Below are positions 1-11,926 of a DNA stretch of 64,000 bases, piece after piece. Source of the DNA: Kingdonia uniflora (lineage: Eukaryota > Streptophyta > Magnoliopsida > Ranunculales > Circaeasteraceae); contig JACGCM010002659.1 in the NCBI GenBank assembly GCA_014058105.1, positions 558,001 through 622,000 of the forward strand. The letters are read 5' to 3'. Position 1 is the first letter of the stretch. Every line of letters begins with the position of its first letter. Below the pieces are notes generated by a model, which was not told the origin of the DNA, ran no database searches, and worked only from the letters and a program-made list of their open reading frames with translations. The position numbers and the translations under genes are program-made.

Positions 1-599
1 AGTCTCTCTTTTATAGGAGAAGAGACATAGTACAAATAGAAACCCTAATACCAATCTAATTATGAAACTAGTCCTATTATTCAAGGAATTAAATTAATAT
101 AAATAACTAAATAAAAAAGATGCGCACACGACGTACGAGATTTGCAACTCGTGGTCGTGGATACGACCACTATTCCTATCAACTCTCCCCGTCTAAGAAG
201 AGTTCGACCACGAACTCTGGCGAGAAAATCTGCAAGACATCGATATTAAACCAAAAGTATACGCTTAACAACTCAGGAATACAACCACAAATTTTACGTA
301 ACTTGCCAATATACCGTTTGGACGTTATAACACATCATCTCGAAGTTTATATTGCTTCATTGTATTATCGACTGCGGACACTATACGTTGTACTTGAATT
401 CGCCAAAACGTCGGACCCATAAAGTCGCAAGAGCGAACCAGAAACTCTATCCAATAAGGATCAACATACGAAATTATTTTCGATACACCCGTCTGCCGAG
501 AAATTACTCTCTCCTGGTTCCCAAATATGTCCCTGCATATTGCCAAAACTAATTACCCTCTCCTCAATTGTTTTGCAAATTAGCCCCCTCGTCAATTCT

Positions 600-1790
600 T
601 CTCTCTTTGTCAGTGACCTACATAACGTGAGCACCCTCTATGGCGCTCCCCGCCTTACTCGCTGGTGTATGAAAGAATTTATCGCAATCACCCTTCAGGC
701 ATCACCCCCGTGCCTTCCGAATTCACCATCGGCTCCGTAGGAATCCGCGATTCCCCCCGCGGTAATTGTGCCCACCCCTCCATTCGGAGTTGACTTGGTG
801 CCCAAAAGATCTCGTGACGTACCTGAGTCACTGTTATGGGCCCACGATCCATCTTTCTTGTTGTTCCTGTGTCCATACTCTATCGTTAGCGCAAACTATT
901 GCAGCGGCATGCCTGTGCCACCCGAGGCCATGCCATGCCCGATGCTCGGTGATATTGTCGTTATGGCTGCTACCCGCCGTCCCGTGCCCTACCCAAGGCA
1001 TGCCATAACACTCTCCCATTCCTTGCATATCCAGCCAGATGCATTGACTCATGCATTCCCCATGTCGTGGCATGCCATACACCATATGGTATGCCTACGT
1101 CTTCTCCTAAAAATCCCTGGTTTGTTTCGCCCTCAATTTCGTATTTTTCGCAGACCTTAGCTGCGACGGGGACCTCTCTCTTGTATTCTTGCCACCGTAG
1201 TCACTAGTGATCCTTCCTTTGTTGTTGGTGATGCAATCAATTCCCCTCCGATCATTTTTAGAATTCTTGGCAAGGGCTTTGGATTGGGCTTCCTGACAAA
1301 TGAAATCGTTGATCATGTGAACCTCTCGCATCAATGTCGGGCTTTGACCGAGAGCTCTTCGACGTGTCTCCGTCTTTCCCATCTACTAAATCAATCGCAC
1401 GGTGAACCTCTCTCTCTGTCGTCTCTTCGTGGTGTTTCATCTCGAAGCCATCTCCATTATATTTCTTCGAATCCCCCGTCACAACTCTCGCCTCTAACCT
1501 CGCGATTTCGATAACACCTACACTTGTCCGAAACCCATCTTTTATGACATTAGAGTTCTCAAGCATCTGAAACGACTCCTTTGTCATCTGTTGTTAAGCA
1601 TAAAAACATTTGCAATCCATGACGATTCGGAATCCATACTTCATTGGCTTTTCTCCAATGAAATATGTATTCCTCATTTTCTAATCTATGTTTTATCCAA
1701 TTTTCCATATAGTGTTTTACTTCGCAGTCTTTCCACCTGAACTTGTCCCATAATCTTTTTAAATCTTGTTAGCTTAACCTTGTTGTAGCA
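600..1790. repeat. 1.2-kb direct repeat, copy 1
   Basis: This stretch recurs almost unchanged at 3616-4797: the same order and spacing with scattered substitutions, by eye well above 90% identity. Reading the minus strand gives long open stretches with a few stops (for example about 1258-1587 and 1107-1382 in different frames). They look like decayed transposon coding sequence but match no family I know. A run of variants of 'ggcatgcc' lies near 905-1090. Confidence 0.75.
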
Positions 1791-2157
1791 ACACAGATCA
1801 CTGTAGAGATGCAGAAATTACTGTAGTAACGCTGAAATCACTGCAACAGATAACGAAATCACTGTAGCAGTTGATAAAAAAAATCCCCTGCAAAATCTTG
1901 CAAGCTAAACTTGGAAAAGTACTATGTGAAGACAACTGTGAGAGTCGATTGCGTTTGGAAAAGTACTGTGTGAAGGCTATTGTCTTAGTTTACACTAAAG
2001 CTGACAGTTCAAGACATATGTTTACTAATCAGCGTAAATCCGTTTGTTATTCACTAGGGAAGGTTCAAGTCCATAAAACACCTCTCTCAACGCAGGACCA
2101 TTCCCTGATTTTCTCTATTTTTTTTAGTTTGTCTGTTACCATTTAAATGTGGGGGAT

Positions 2158-3161
2158 TGTTGGAAAATACAAAAGAACATTTGGTTTTTTTTTTGGTTTG
2201 AATGGTAGAACTAAGTGTTTAGTCCCACATTGGATATGAGGGAAACTCAACTCTACTATATAAGTAAGTCTAACACTTAACTTGTTGTGATGTGTGTGAC
2301 AGTTGTTAGGTCACACGCGCATGTGCGACCCATGTGTGCAAACTAGCTTGGGTGCATGGGCTACCCATGGGCTTGCTTGACCTAAGAACCCGCTTATTAT
2401 TATAAGTCTATGATTGGGCCTTGGGACCATGGGATCATGGGGATTCCTTGGAACACTTAGTCACTTTTTGTTGTTAGTATCAAAAACAAGTTAAGGAAAT
2501 TAGAAAGAGATCTAAACACTTATCGGGATATGATCGAGTCTAGTGCATGCACACTATCTCCTTAAGACAAATTCGCCCCTGCCACAGTGTTTTGCAGGAT
2601 ATAATCGGCCCCTGTCTCCCAGGATACAACGATCAGTCGCAAAGAGAAGAAAACACTTCTATTTCTCTGCCAAACGAACCTTGATTGCGTCTATTTTCTC
2701 TCTTGAAAATGACTCAAGAAAACTCTGAAAAACTGATAATAAAAAATGAAAACGAAGTTGGGTTATATAGAGTATAGGTGACTCTTCACCAAGGGTCACA
2801 CCTCAAGTTAGTACCTCTTCACCAAAAGGTCACACCTCAAGTTAGTGCATTTTCACCAAGGGTCACACCTCAAGTTAGTGCCTCTTCACCAAAGGTCACA
2901 CCTCAAGTTACAACTCTTCACCAAGGGTCACACCTTAAGACATGACTCTTCACCAAGGGTCACACCTTAAAACACACCTCATGATGTGTCTGTTGGAGAC
3001 AACTCAAATCACGCATATTACAACTCATAAGTAAACTCTTACTTATAATCTTACTTATAATCTAGAGTTGTGTAACCTACATACCCAATGTGGTACAAAA
3101 ATAAACCACTTAGATATCAACCATTCAAACTAAGTATAAAACCACAAAGTTTTTTCCAACA
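2158..3161 (+). mobile_element. Copia-type LTR (about 1.0 kb) with preceding polypurine tract
   Basis: The segment starts TGTTGGAAAA and ends TTTTTTCCAACA, the classical TG..CA inverted termini. The polypurine tract 'gtggggga' lies directly before it (about 2149-2157), so it reads as a 3' LTR on the + strand. A TATA-like 'ctatataag' lies near 2254 and 'tagtcccacattgg' upstream. I see no second LTR in direct orientation. Its second half carries a minisatellite and is partly repeated in inverted orientation just downstream. Confidence 0.6.
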
Positions 3162-3528
3162 CTTTTTTGGGTTTAAGGTGTGAGTTGGGTTGTCTCCAAT
3201 AAACGTACCTTAAGGTGTGACTCTTGGTGAAGAGGCACTGACTTGAGGTGTGACCCTTGGTGAAGAGTCACCTACGTTCTATATAACCCAACTTCGTTTA
3301 TATTTATCATTATCAGTTTTTCAGAGTTTTCTTGAGTCATTTTCAAGAGAGAAAACAGACGCAATCAAGGTTCGTTTGGTAGAGGTATAAACGTGTTTTC
3401 TTCTCTCTGCGACTGATCGTTGTATCCTAGGAGACAGGGACCTACATTCCTGCAAAGCATTGTGGCAGGGGCTAATCTGTCTTAAGGAGATAGTGTGTAT
3501 ACACTAGACTCGATCATCTCCTTAAGAG
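2530..3528. repeat. Large inverted repeat (arms about 2530-2830 and 3230-3518)
   Basis: The reverse complement of 3260-3518 matches 2532-2800 closely: 'gatcgagtctagtg', 'actatctccttaagaca', 'ggatacaacgatcagtcgca'. The left arm is inside the copia-type LTR. The right arm lies just outside, so it is probably a partial inverted copy of the LTR. The right end also has a short palindrome, cttaaggagat (3481-3491) and atctccttaag (3516-3526). Confidence 0.75.
2775..2970 (+). repeat. Minisatellite, about 32-bp unit, six copies
   Basis: Repeats of 'cttcaccaagggtcacacct' followed by 'caagttagtgcct' or a variant run through this stretch with small length changes. They lie inside the LTR at 2158-3161. 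About two units reappear in reverse complement near 3205-3275. Confidence 0.85.
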
Positions 3529-3615
3529 GTGTTGTTTGTTCATGCAGACTGAATTACATTTTGTTTATGCCTATTGCAGGACACTCGCTACGGGTTTGAT
3601 TAGTCCCCTTATGAC

Positions 3616-4797
3616 TTCTCTCTTTGTTAGTGACCCACATAACGTGAGCGCCCTCTTTGGCATTCCCCGCCTTACCTGCTGGTGTGTGAAAGAATTTATC
3701 GCGATCACCCTTCAGGCATCACCCCCGTGCCTTCCGAATTTTCCATCGGCTCTGTAGGAATCCGTGATTCCCCCTCGGTAAACGTGCCCACCCCTCCATT
3801 CGGAGTTGACTCGGTGCCCAAAAGATCTCGTGACGTACCTGAGTCACTGTTATGGGCCCACGATCCATCTTTCTTGCTGTTCCCGTGTCCATACTCTATC
3901 GTTAGCGCAAACTATTGCAGCGGCATGCCTGTGCCACCCGAGGCCATGCCATGCCCGATGCTCGGTGATATTGTCGTTATGGCTGCTGCCCGCCGTCCCG
4001 TGCCCTACCTTAGACATGCCATAACACTATCCCATTCCTTGCATTTCCTACCTGATGCATTGACTCATGCCTGCCCCATGTTGTGGCATGCCATACCCCA
4101 TATGGCATGCCTACGTCTTCTCCTAAAAATCCCTGGTTTGTTTCGCCCTCAATTTTGTGTTTTTCGCAGACCTTAGCTGCGACGGGGACCTCTCTCTTGT
4201 ATTCTTGCCACCGTAGTCACTAGTGATCCTTCCTTTGTTGTTGGTGATGCAATCAATTCCCCTCCGATCATTTTTAGAATTCTTGGCAAGGGCTTTGGAT
4301 TGGGCTTCCTGACAAATGGAATCGTTGATCATGTGAACCTCTCGCATCAATCTCGGGCTTTGACCGAGAGCTCTTCGACGTGTCTCCGTCTTTCCCATCT
4401 ACTAGATCAATCGCACGGTGAACCTCTCTCTCTGTCGTCTCTTCGTGGTGTTTCATCTCGAAGCCATCTCCATTATATTTCTTCGAATCCCCCGTCACAA
4501 CTCCCGCCTCTAACCTCGCGATTTCGATAACACCTACACTTGTCCGAAACCCATCTTTTATGACATTAGAGTTCTCAAGCATCTGAAACGACTCCATTGT
4601 CATTTGTTGTTAAGCATAAAAACATTTGCAATCCATGACGATTCGGAATCCATACTTCATTCGCTTTTCTCCAATGAAATATGTATTCCTCATTTTCTAA
4701 TCTATGTTCTATCCAATTTTCCATGTAGTGTTTTACTTCGCAGTCTTTCCACCTGAACTTGTCCCATAATCATTTTAAATCTTCTTAGCTTAACTTT
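3616..4797. repeat. 1.2-kb direct repeat, copy 2
   Basis: Second copy of the block at 600-1790, same orientation. It begins with the shared 'ttctctctttgt.agtgac' and ends near 'cttagcttaac'. The two copies flank a copia-type LTR and an inverted repeat, so the structure could come from tandem duplication inside a retroelement followed by insertion between the copies. Confidence 0.75.
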
Positions 4798-5184
4798 GCA
4801 CCTAGCACAAATAGAAACCCTAATACTAATCTAATTAAGAAACTAGTCCTATTATTCAATGAATTTAAAGTAAATAGAAATAACTAAATAAAAAGGTTTA
4901 TACACGATGTACGAAATGTGCTACGCGTGGTCGTGGATATGACCACGATTCCTATTAGATTATAACAATGGAGTGACTTCAAATTTGCCCCAAGCAATTG
5001 AGTGATCTGCACGTCTCTAGAGACCTCAAAGCACAAATTTGCCTGAAATATATAGCACTCATTGGGCATCTTGATGACGTTAAGATGGAGGAAACCGCGA
5101 GATATTCACGTTTGTATGTCTTCAAAGTTCAAACTGTAAAGAATAAATTTCTAGACACTATATATGTCATTGTTTCTCATGCAG

Positions 5185-8100
5185 GTGCTTTCAGTGAGTT
5201 TATTCTGGACTGGTGCCGTTCTCTGCAATATTGTTCATGTTATAGTATCTGGGATGGTGTTCCTTGTCCTTATCCATGGAGGTCGAGAAGCAACATCAAT
5301 GCCTCCTAAGCCATTATTGAAGTCTATTAGGCATGCTGTCACCACTTCTTTCGGCAGCATATGCTATGGATCGCTCTTTACAGCCGCCATCAGAACTTTA
5401 CGGTGGGAGGTAGAAACATAGGTTAAAATTTTTACTCTGAATTTTCTCGAGACTTCTTTCTCATTGATTGGCCCTATTGAAGTTCTGGATTATCATTTGA
5501 TATTGCAATTTTTCTTGAAATTGTCCAGATCAGGGGACTCCGATCGAAGATTGGGAACAATGAGTGTTTGCTTTGCTGTGTTGATTTTTTGTTTCATCTT
5601 GTGGAGACACTTGTTAGATTTTTTAACAAGTACGCATATGTTCAGGTATGCTTCTTAGTTTCGTGCTCATTTTTATGCACATGCATGGTTCCTCCTTGAA
5701 CACTTAATCACAATTGTCTCTAAATGTTTGAGCACTACTGGGTCTCTCATATCCTGACTAGGTTAAGATGTTACAGTCTTTCTCGAGTGTTTTAGTATAA
5801 GCTATTTGGAAGATTTGAAGCTTCCCATAACCTGATAATTGAGCATGATTTCAAAGCCTTAATTGGTTTATATGAGGGGTGCCATGTGATGTGAATATAG
5901 TTTTTTTTGTAATGAGTTTAACAAAGCCTTAATCAACAGTAGAGATATTTACAAAACCTAAGGGGATTTTGGTCATTATTTTTTTCCTACGGGAGTCTGT
6001 GAGAAGCTAGATAGAAGAGCGTCAAAACATGAATCTCACCAGATGTTTACTCTATGTAAGAACATCGTAGAGCCCTATATACCATTGTTTGACTACCATG
6101 GGAGGGTTGACAGTTTATTAGAATACGATGTTTGTGATCAGGCCTTTTTCCTAAGCAAAGGAGGATATCACAGTGCAACCCATTCCATAGTCTTGAGTGG
6201 TGTTTACTTGCCAATGTTACCGTTAGTGCAGACCAGGGAGGTTGGTGTGCCTAAGATTCCACCTACTGTTATGAAGATTCTCCAAATTATAAGTTAAAAG
6301 CTTTGTAGAGTCTGAAAGAGATGAATTTTATCCATGCTGACCCATTTATTTTTGCTTGTATGGTTACTTATCTTACTGACCACGTCTATATCAGGTCTTT
6401 GCCTGACGGTTTCACTAAGTCGGGTAACATACATATACTTGTTTGGACCTATCACACTTAGGCTAGAAGCCAACTCCATTAGCGAGATATTTCATTCACC
6501 AGATATTGCCGGATTTTGTATGGCCGTCAACCTTACTGATGGCGGTGATCTTGATGGTATATGGATTGAAGATTACCTGAGGTACATCGCGCCTATTATC
6601 CATTCCACGAGTGGGACACCTTCATTACTAGTTGGGTATGATACATAACAGTTATACGATATGACACTTGGTATTGGCTTTCCCTATTGCTACAGTTTGC
6701 TGTAGAGCGTGAGGAGCTTAACTGTTTGGGAGAAGTCAATTGTTACTCATCCTATTAGAGATGCACCCACATAAACGAGTGAGGAAAGGAGTTGAGTTCA
6801 CACAAACAGTTAAGCTCCTGATGGTCCGCTGAGGATTGTGACAGTGCAAGGGGAGGGCATACCGAGGGTCATGGGTCTCATGGCGTATAACTGTTGTGTC
6901 ATACAACTGGTATCGGTGTCTCACTCTAGAAGGATAAGTACGTACGTCCGGGTACTTTTAATACATTTACCATCGTAGGTCATCGTCATCTCTTGTGTTA
7001 GCCACTCCAAAATCTTGTAACATACGGTGAATGCCGTGCCTCCTGACATATAAAGCTATCACTCAAGTGCACTGTTTTAAAGAAGTCTATGTTCCACGAC
7101 CTAGTGAAAATGTCAAACAAAATCCCTATGTACACATATTTTGTGGGTTAATTCATACTAACAAATGGGTATACGCTGATAAAATCCACCTCTCTCAGGG
7201 CATTGCAAGGTTCCTAACCATTAGTTCGGGACATTATTCATATTAGTAGGTGGATCCATAAGAACACAGTCTGTCCTTTGTTTGCACTGATGCTGTCCTA
7301 AATACTACTCACGACCATGTGAAAAGTTGTGTAGTGTTTCTTTCTACCGCTTAGAAAAAAGCCTTATTTCATGTTCTTAAAACTGCAAAAAATTTCAGTC
7401 GGAAAATAATATTATTCAGGGGTTTGTGAGGTATCTAAATAGAGCAAACTTATTGTGGTTTCATCTTTTGTCTCTCATCTATCTGACTTCTCTCATGCTC
7501 TTATGCGAGGAAAATAATGACTAAGATTGTTAATTAGTTAACCAAACTGAAATAAGAGATTAGACGGTTACAGATTTGTGGGCATGGGAAATTTTGTATT
7601 GTAAAATGCTACCTTAAGACCAGGTCCCTTTGCTTCCAAAATAGTGTCTTCTGTACAAGGTGCTTTCATTCCGGAAAGAAGCATGCAGGGTAACATTAGC
7701 TGTATCTGAAGTTGCAAATGAAATGAATTCAAAATCATTTGGTGGAGTATTGCTATCAAACTTGATATTTGCCGCTTATGACACCCTTAGTTGGGATTTC
7801 TTGGGACGTCCTTAAAAGATTTGGTTTTGCATTAAAGGCGTGCATTTGAGTCAAGACTTTGTTGGAAAGTGCTGATGTCTGGAATGGTGAATGGAGAGCC
7901 TTGTGGGTTTCTTTAAGGTGGAGAAGGGTTAAGGCAGGGTGGTCCTTTGTTATCTTTTCTTTTTACATTTGCATAAAATGTTATAAGCAGAGATCTGAAG
8001 TGTCTCCGCAACAAGATAATTGTAAACCCCTGGATTTTTTGAAGGGAATCCCTTGCCCCTCACACATGTTTTTTTTCTGATGCTGTTTTCATATTTGCTG

Positions 8101-10809
8101 CGGTGAAGTGAGTGGTTTGAAACTTTTAAATGTGTTTGGAAGTATATCAATTCTCAGCTGGTCAGTGGATGAGTGAAGAAAAGCAGAGTTTTTATGGAAG
8201 CAATGGCAGATAGAATGAAGAATGGTACCCTGGATTTTTTGGTTTTGAAGAGGCAAATTTCCTTCAAAATATTTGGGAATCCCCGCCACAAGGAAAAGTT
8301 ATTAAGAGTGTTATTCTCCCTTTGATTGAAACTAAAAGTAAAAAAAAGAAAGCAAATGGGAGGTGTGGTAAAATTCTTTAACTTAATTTTGAGGGGAGGT
8401 AGTTCTCATAACTCCATTTTGACCAATATACTTAGTAGAACATGACTATCTGCAAATGGGCAGTTAAGAGTCATTCAGAATTTCCTTTGGTCTGGGAACC
8501 CAACAAAGAGAAAGTGGGTGACTTTGATATGAGAGAAAGTTTGTGGATGAATGAAAGATTGTGTGTGTGTGTGGGGGGGTTACTACATGGAATGATGTGT
8601 TTTACCGAGATGTAACCTATTAATTTCCTGCTATTAAGGACGGTGTTTATTCCTCTTATACTTGCTAGAAAGATAATACAAGCAAGTATTAAGCCATCAT
8701 TTTGGTTCTATATATCGGATTGGCCATTTGTAGATACCTTTCGTATAGCATTTATGTTGGCTTATATATCTGTGACTATTTCTGTAAATATAAATAATTG
8801 GATAATTATTATGGTGTCAAAATACAACATCCTGTATGTCAATTTTTTGACATTAATAAATTATATATTGAGGACATAGTTTATTTTAGTCTCCTGGAAA
8901 CATAAACTTCCCGGCCTAAACTCCTTAACATAAAAAAGCATTCCGTTTCTCTTTCAACCGTAGACACTCCTGTTGGACAAAATGCCTTATAGTTCGCAAA
9001 GAACCAATATTATACCTTGGTTGCCACCGTCTTTGCATCTGACCCAAGTTCTTCTTTGGTTACATGAGGTACTACTTTGAAACCTGGTGCCAGCAAACTC
9101 TACATTTCGTTTCTGTTTGGTGTATGCGGGGGACGTTTGTCCCTTTTGAACTGGGGTAATGTTTGTGTATGCCTCATGTTTAGGTTCCATTTGTTTTCTT
9201 TCTCTGAGTTGTATTCTATCTCAGAGCCATCTGGGAAGTTTATTTGTTTTAATTCACTAAATCATTTTTATGTCTATAAAATGAAGTTTATTTTATATTT
9301 GACAATTCATAAGATATATTAACCATCAACAGTATCAGCCATATATCATTACCCATCACCAAATATTTCTCTATGTGAGTGTTACACTTGATATTTTACT
9401 CGTGATTACATGTAATTTTCAGTTCCATAATGCAAGATGTCTATAATTATAGTGAATATGAGGTAAACACTGGTGTTGTGGCTATCTCTTCAGATAGCAG
9501 TTTATGGCAAAAGTTTCAATCATTCAGCAAGAGATGCTTGGGAGTTATTTCAGTCAACGGGTGTGGAGGCACTGATTGCCTATGATTGTTCAGGTGCAGT
9601 TTTACTGATGAGTATTATCTTGGGTGGGCTTATTACTGGGACCTGCTCAGGTATTTGGGCATGGTACAAAACTAGCGGCAGTGTGATCATGATTGGCTCT
9701 ACTGCTATGCTAATGGGCATGATATTGGTAAATTTTCCTAAATTATTTCTTCATCTAACTCTCTTACAGTTATCTATTGACATTTTTTGCTACTAAAACT
9801 CATTCATTTCTTTCTCGCCTTACCTATCATCGGTTTTGACTGAAGAAATTGTTATTTCAGGCATTGATCAACATATCAGATGATTTTTCCTTTTTATGGG
9901 TTTCATATCTCGAAATTTTAGTTATCATTAAGATATAAATAATGGCTGATACTTTTAAGGAAAAAAAACGCTGAATATTTTGTGTGACTTGACATGATAC
10001 TTCTCAAATTATCGCCTTAGTGTAATAGAATACAAATCTTGATAATATATTATTTTGGTATCTACCTATATATCTCAACGTTCATGATGTATATGACATA
10101 CAATATGAAACAATTGATTGCAGTACATATCTGATATTCCAACATACAATTAGCTGTGATAGATTGCAATACATATACCTACATATTGATATTATGTTTT
10201 TATATCACTATCAACTAATTGGAATATTCACTATATATATCGAGGATTTATCTGTTTTTCGCCTAACTGGTTATAGGTCAATATCTACTTCTTGAAGATC
10301 GTTGCCTCCACGTAATATTTCTTGATGATCTCATTTTGTTCCAACTTTTTGCCAGGAACCATAATTTCGGATTCCCATCTCTATTTTATTTATTATTATT
10401 ATTTTTGTGGCAAGGCAAGCCGGTTTTATATAGGGATCCGTAACCCTGAGTTTCCAACCCCATGATGTTTCGAACCCGCGACCTCTTCCCATCTCTATTA
10501 TGGACATGTAACTCATCTACTGAGATATTCTAACAGACATTACATTCAGCTAAGTTGTTTTTCTCTTTCAAATGAGAAATGTTAATGTTGCAGGTAGGAC
10601 TGGCATTGGTAGTAGTGGAAAGCGCTGTGACATCGATATATGTCTGCTATGCTGAAGATCCCTTATTGATTAACCGGTGGGATCCTGAATTCTTCAACCA
10701 AATTTCAGAGTTTCTACACCAACGTTTACAACATAGGAGCTCCCGAGCTCGCGAGATGATGAATCACAACCGGTTCGATGTCCAATTACAAGATTCCTTC
10801 CCTATATGA
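5185..10809 (+). CDS. Choline transporter-like protein (CTL/SLC44 family), C-terminal exons
   Basis: Four coding exons join in one frame with GT-AG introns: 5185-5409, 5529-5645, 9494-9727 and 10594-10809 (TGA stop). All junctions are phase 0 and the donors are gtagaa, gtatgc and gtaaat. The product is the C-terminal 260 or so residues of a polytopic membrane protein of the plasma-membrane choline transporter family. Signatures include LRWEIRGLRSKIG, ECLLCCVDFLFHLVETLVRF, ARDAWELFQSTGVEAL, ESAVTSIYVCYAEDPLLI and the QHRSSRAREM tail, with several hydrophobic segments. Family members in plants are thought to carry choline or choline-like solutes at membranes of the trans-Golgi network and plasma membrane. 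The N-terminal exons are not seen; the first exon here is preceded by an intron, so they should lie left of the window beyond the repeats. A 5'-truncated copy is the alternative. The 3.8-kb intron 5646-9493 is full of transposon sequence. Confidence 0.85.
5950..7550. mobile_element. Foldback element with two arms of about 0.8 kb
   Basis: The reverse complement of about 6760-7545 aligns along its whole length with about 5960-6750, with the symmetry centre near 6755. Paired blocks include gaggagcttaactgttt (6713) with aaacagttaagctcct (6800), the 'cataacagttatacg' block (6644-6662) with 6883-6900, the block at 6300-6440 with 7080-7220, and 5975-6060 with 7455-7530. The arms are imperfect. No transposase or spacer is visible, so it is a non-autonomous terminal-inverted-repeat element lying in a CTL intron. 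Exact ends and target duplication could not be fixed. Confidence 0.75.
7600..8570 (+). mobile_element. Decayed LINE (L1-type) reverse transcriptase
   Basis: Reading around stops and shifts gives the order of a plant LINE reverse transcriptase. QGAFIPERS lies near 7650, AYDTLSWDFL-like text near 7780, NGEPCGF then GLRQGGPL near 7885-7950, KFPSKYLGIP near 8250-8285 and FLWSGNPTKRKWVTLIWEKVC near 8480-8540. No frame stays open, so it is an old relic in the CTL intron, in the same direction as the host gene. Confidence 0.75.
8571..9493. other. Intron sequence, nothing recognised
   Basis: This is the remaining part of the CTL intron up to the acceptor cag at 9491-9493. It is AT-rich with a short GT/G run near 8560-8580. 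I see no coding signature or repeat structure. Confidence 0.5.
10370..10545 (-). mobile_element. tRNA-derived SINE-like sequence
   Basis: On the minus strand an A-box-like stretch (ctcagtagatgagtta, about 10507-10522) is followed about 30 nt later by a B box (gcgggttcgaaac, about 10467-10480). The body then ends in an (ATA)n-rich tail (10385-10405). This is the order of a tRNA-related plant SINE. It lies in the last CTL intron. Divergence is high and I see no clear target duplication. Confidence 0.5.
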
Positions 10810-11699
10810 AATGTTATACCTGTATGTATTGTCACAACCAGTGTAATTTATCCGAGCCTGATATATTGAAGTACATTAATTTATGTTTTCAGAATTGATC
10901 AACTTGTATCATTGCAATTTATAGATGAATAGAAGTGTTTTCTTTCAGATTATTATAACCTTGCAGATGCGAGGCATGACACTGACCGGGTTCTGAATAA
11001 TAACATACATTGACTTAGGTATCCTTTACCTGCTTGGGTATAAGATCTGATGTCGAAAGAATAGAATGAGAAAGATAATTTTTTTTGACGAATTTGGACA
11101 ATAACAAGTAGCTGTCCCTCGTGATATCAAATCGAGATACTCTCCAGACTTCTTGTTAGATTGCTCTTAAGATTCAGGTTTTTATGATTCATACTTTTAT
11201 TGACATGCATCATAAACGAATGAAACCCAGTGTGGTCGTGCTCTATACTGGCTCTAAATCAGAAGGATTATTTACTTATTCTCCCTTGAAAAGTCTCGTA
11301 GGCGAACAACTTATTTCCACAGATGCCAAAAACACATAGAACCACCACCCAACAATTTGTACTTTCGGTTGCCTCCTTACAATGGTTCGGGAAATATGTG
11401 TGCAACCCTAGCATTCGTGAGGTTATAATGCTCCCTCGCTGAATTCCTCAAACGACCTTATGGAGTGTTTATCACAATCACTACGGTTTTTTCTTTTGAA
11501 ACGTTTTCCTTCCGTCTGTATTCCATCTAACTCTTTCACCTGTAGGTTATTTGCAGCACCATTCCATGGTTACTACTAGGGTATAATTATTTTTCGACAC
11601 AAAGATTACTCTCCAAAGTTGAGATTGTGATAAATTAAAAAAAACTCACAAAGGCACTGCTGGAGATACTCCTTGTCACAAAGAAAATCTAATCAGATA
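10810..11699. other. CTL 3' UTR and intergenic spacer
   Basis: The sequence after the CTL stop is AT-rich and probably carries the 3' UTR for the first 100-150 nt. The rest leads into the next gene's 5' region. No further gene or repeat is evident. Confidence 0.5.
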
Positions 11700-11799
11700 G
11701 CTCAACACAGTGGGGGACAGTAGCATCATCTTCTCACACTCGGTTTCGGAACTTCTTATCCCCTGCTTCAGTCACCGCCATTGTTGCTACAACAACAAG

Positions 11800-11819
11800 G
11801 TAACACCAATTAACCTTAC

Positions 11820-11856
<37 letters not shown>

Positions 11857-11907
11857 TGTCCAGTTTCTCATCATTTTATTTGGGTTTTTTTGTCTTGTTG
11901 ATTGCAG
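11800..11907 (+). other. Intron in the 5' UTR of the trigger-factor-like gene, with a (GA)n run
   Basis: A donor (acaag/gtaaca) at 11800 and an acceptor (ttgattgcag) ending at 11907 frame a 108-nt intron just upstream of the ATG at 11927. It holds a pure (ga)n microsatellite at about 11825-11855 and a T-rich tract before the acceptor. This is inferred from splice signals only. Confidence 0.5.
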
Positions 11908-11926
11908 AGCTTATTAGAGAAGAGCA

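Larger units (their letters stand above)
1..4959 (-). mobile_element. Degenerate LTR retroelement, minus orientation, left end outside window
   Basis: Positions 1-181 and about 4800-4959 carry the same sequence (from 'caaatagaaaccctaat' to 'cgtggtcgtggat..gacca' and 'cctaty a'), as two LTR copies would. The left copy ends in CA at 181 and is followed by a pyrimidine run (182-192), which is a polypurine tract on the minus strand. The element is therefore read right to left. The right copy looks truncated at its 5' side. LTR end and tract resemble those of the complete element at 12466-15320, so they may be related. The interior holds a duplicated 1.2-kb block and a separate copia-type LTR. I recognise no intact protein. 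The left limit lies outside the window. Confidence 0.5.

Noticed and set aside
6301..6440. Protein-like text in the CTL intron (LLVWLLILLTTSISG; minus-strand NKWVSMDKIHL)
   Set aside because: The minus-strand text recurs in the + strand at 7080-7220 because the two places are arms of the foldback element. No transposon or host protein family is supported.
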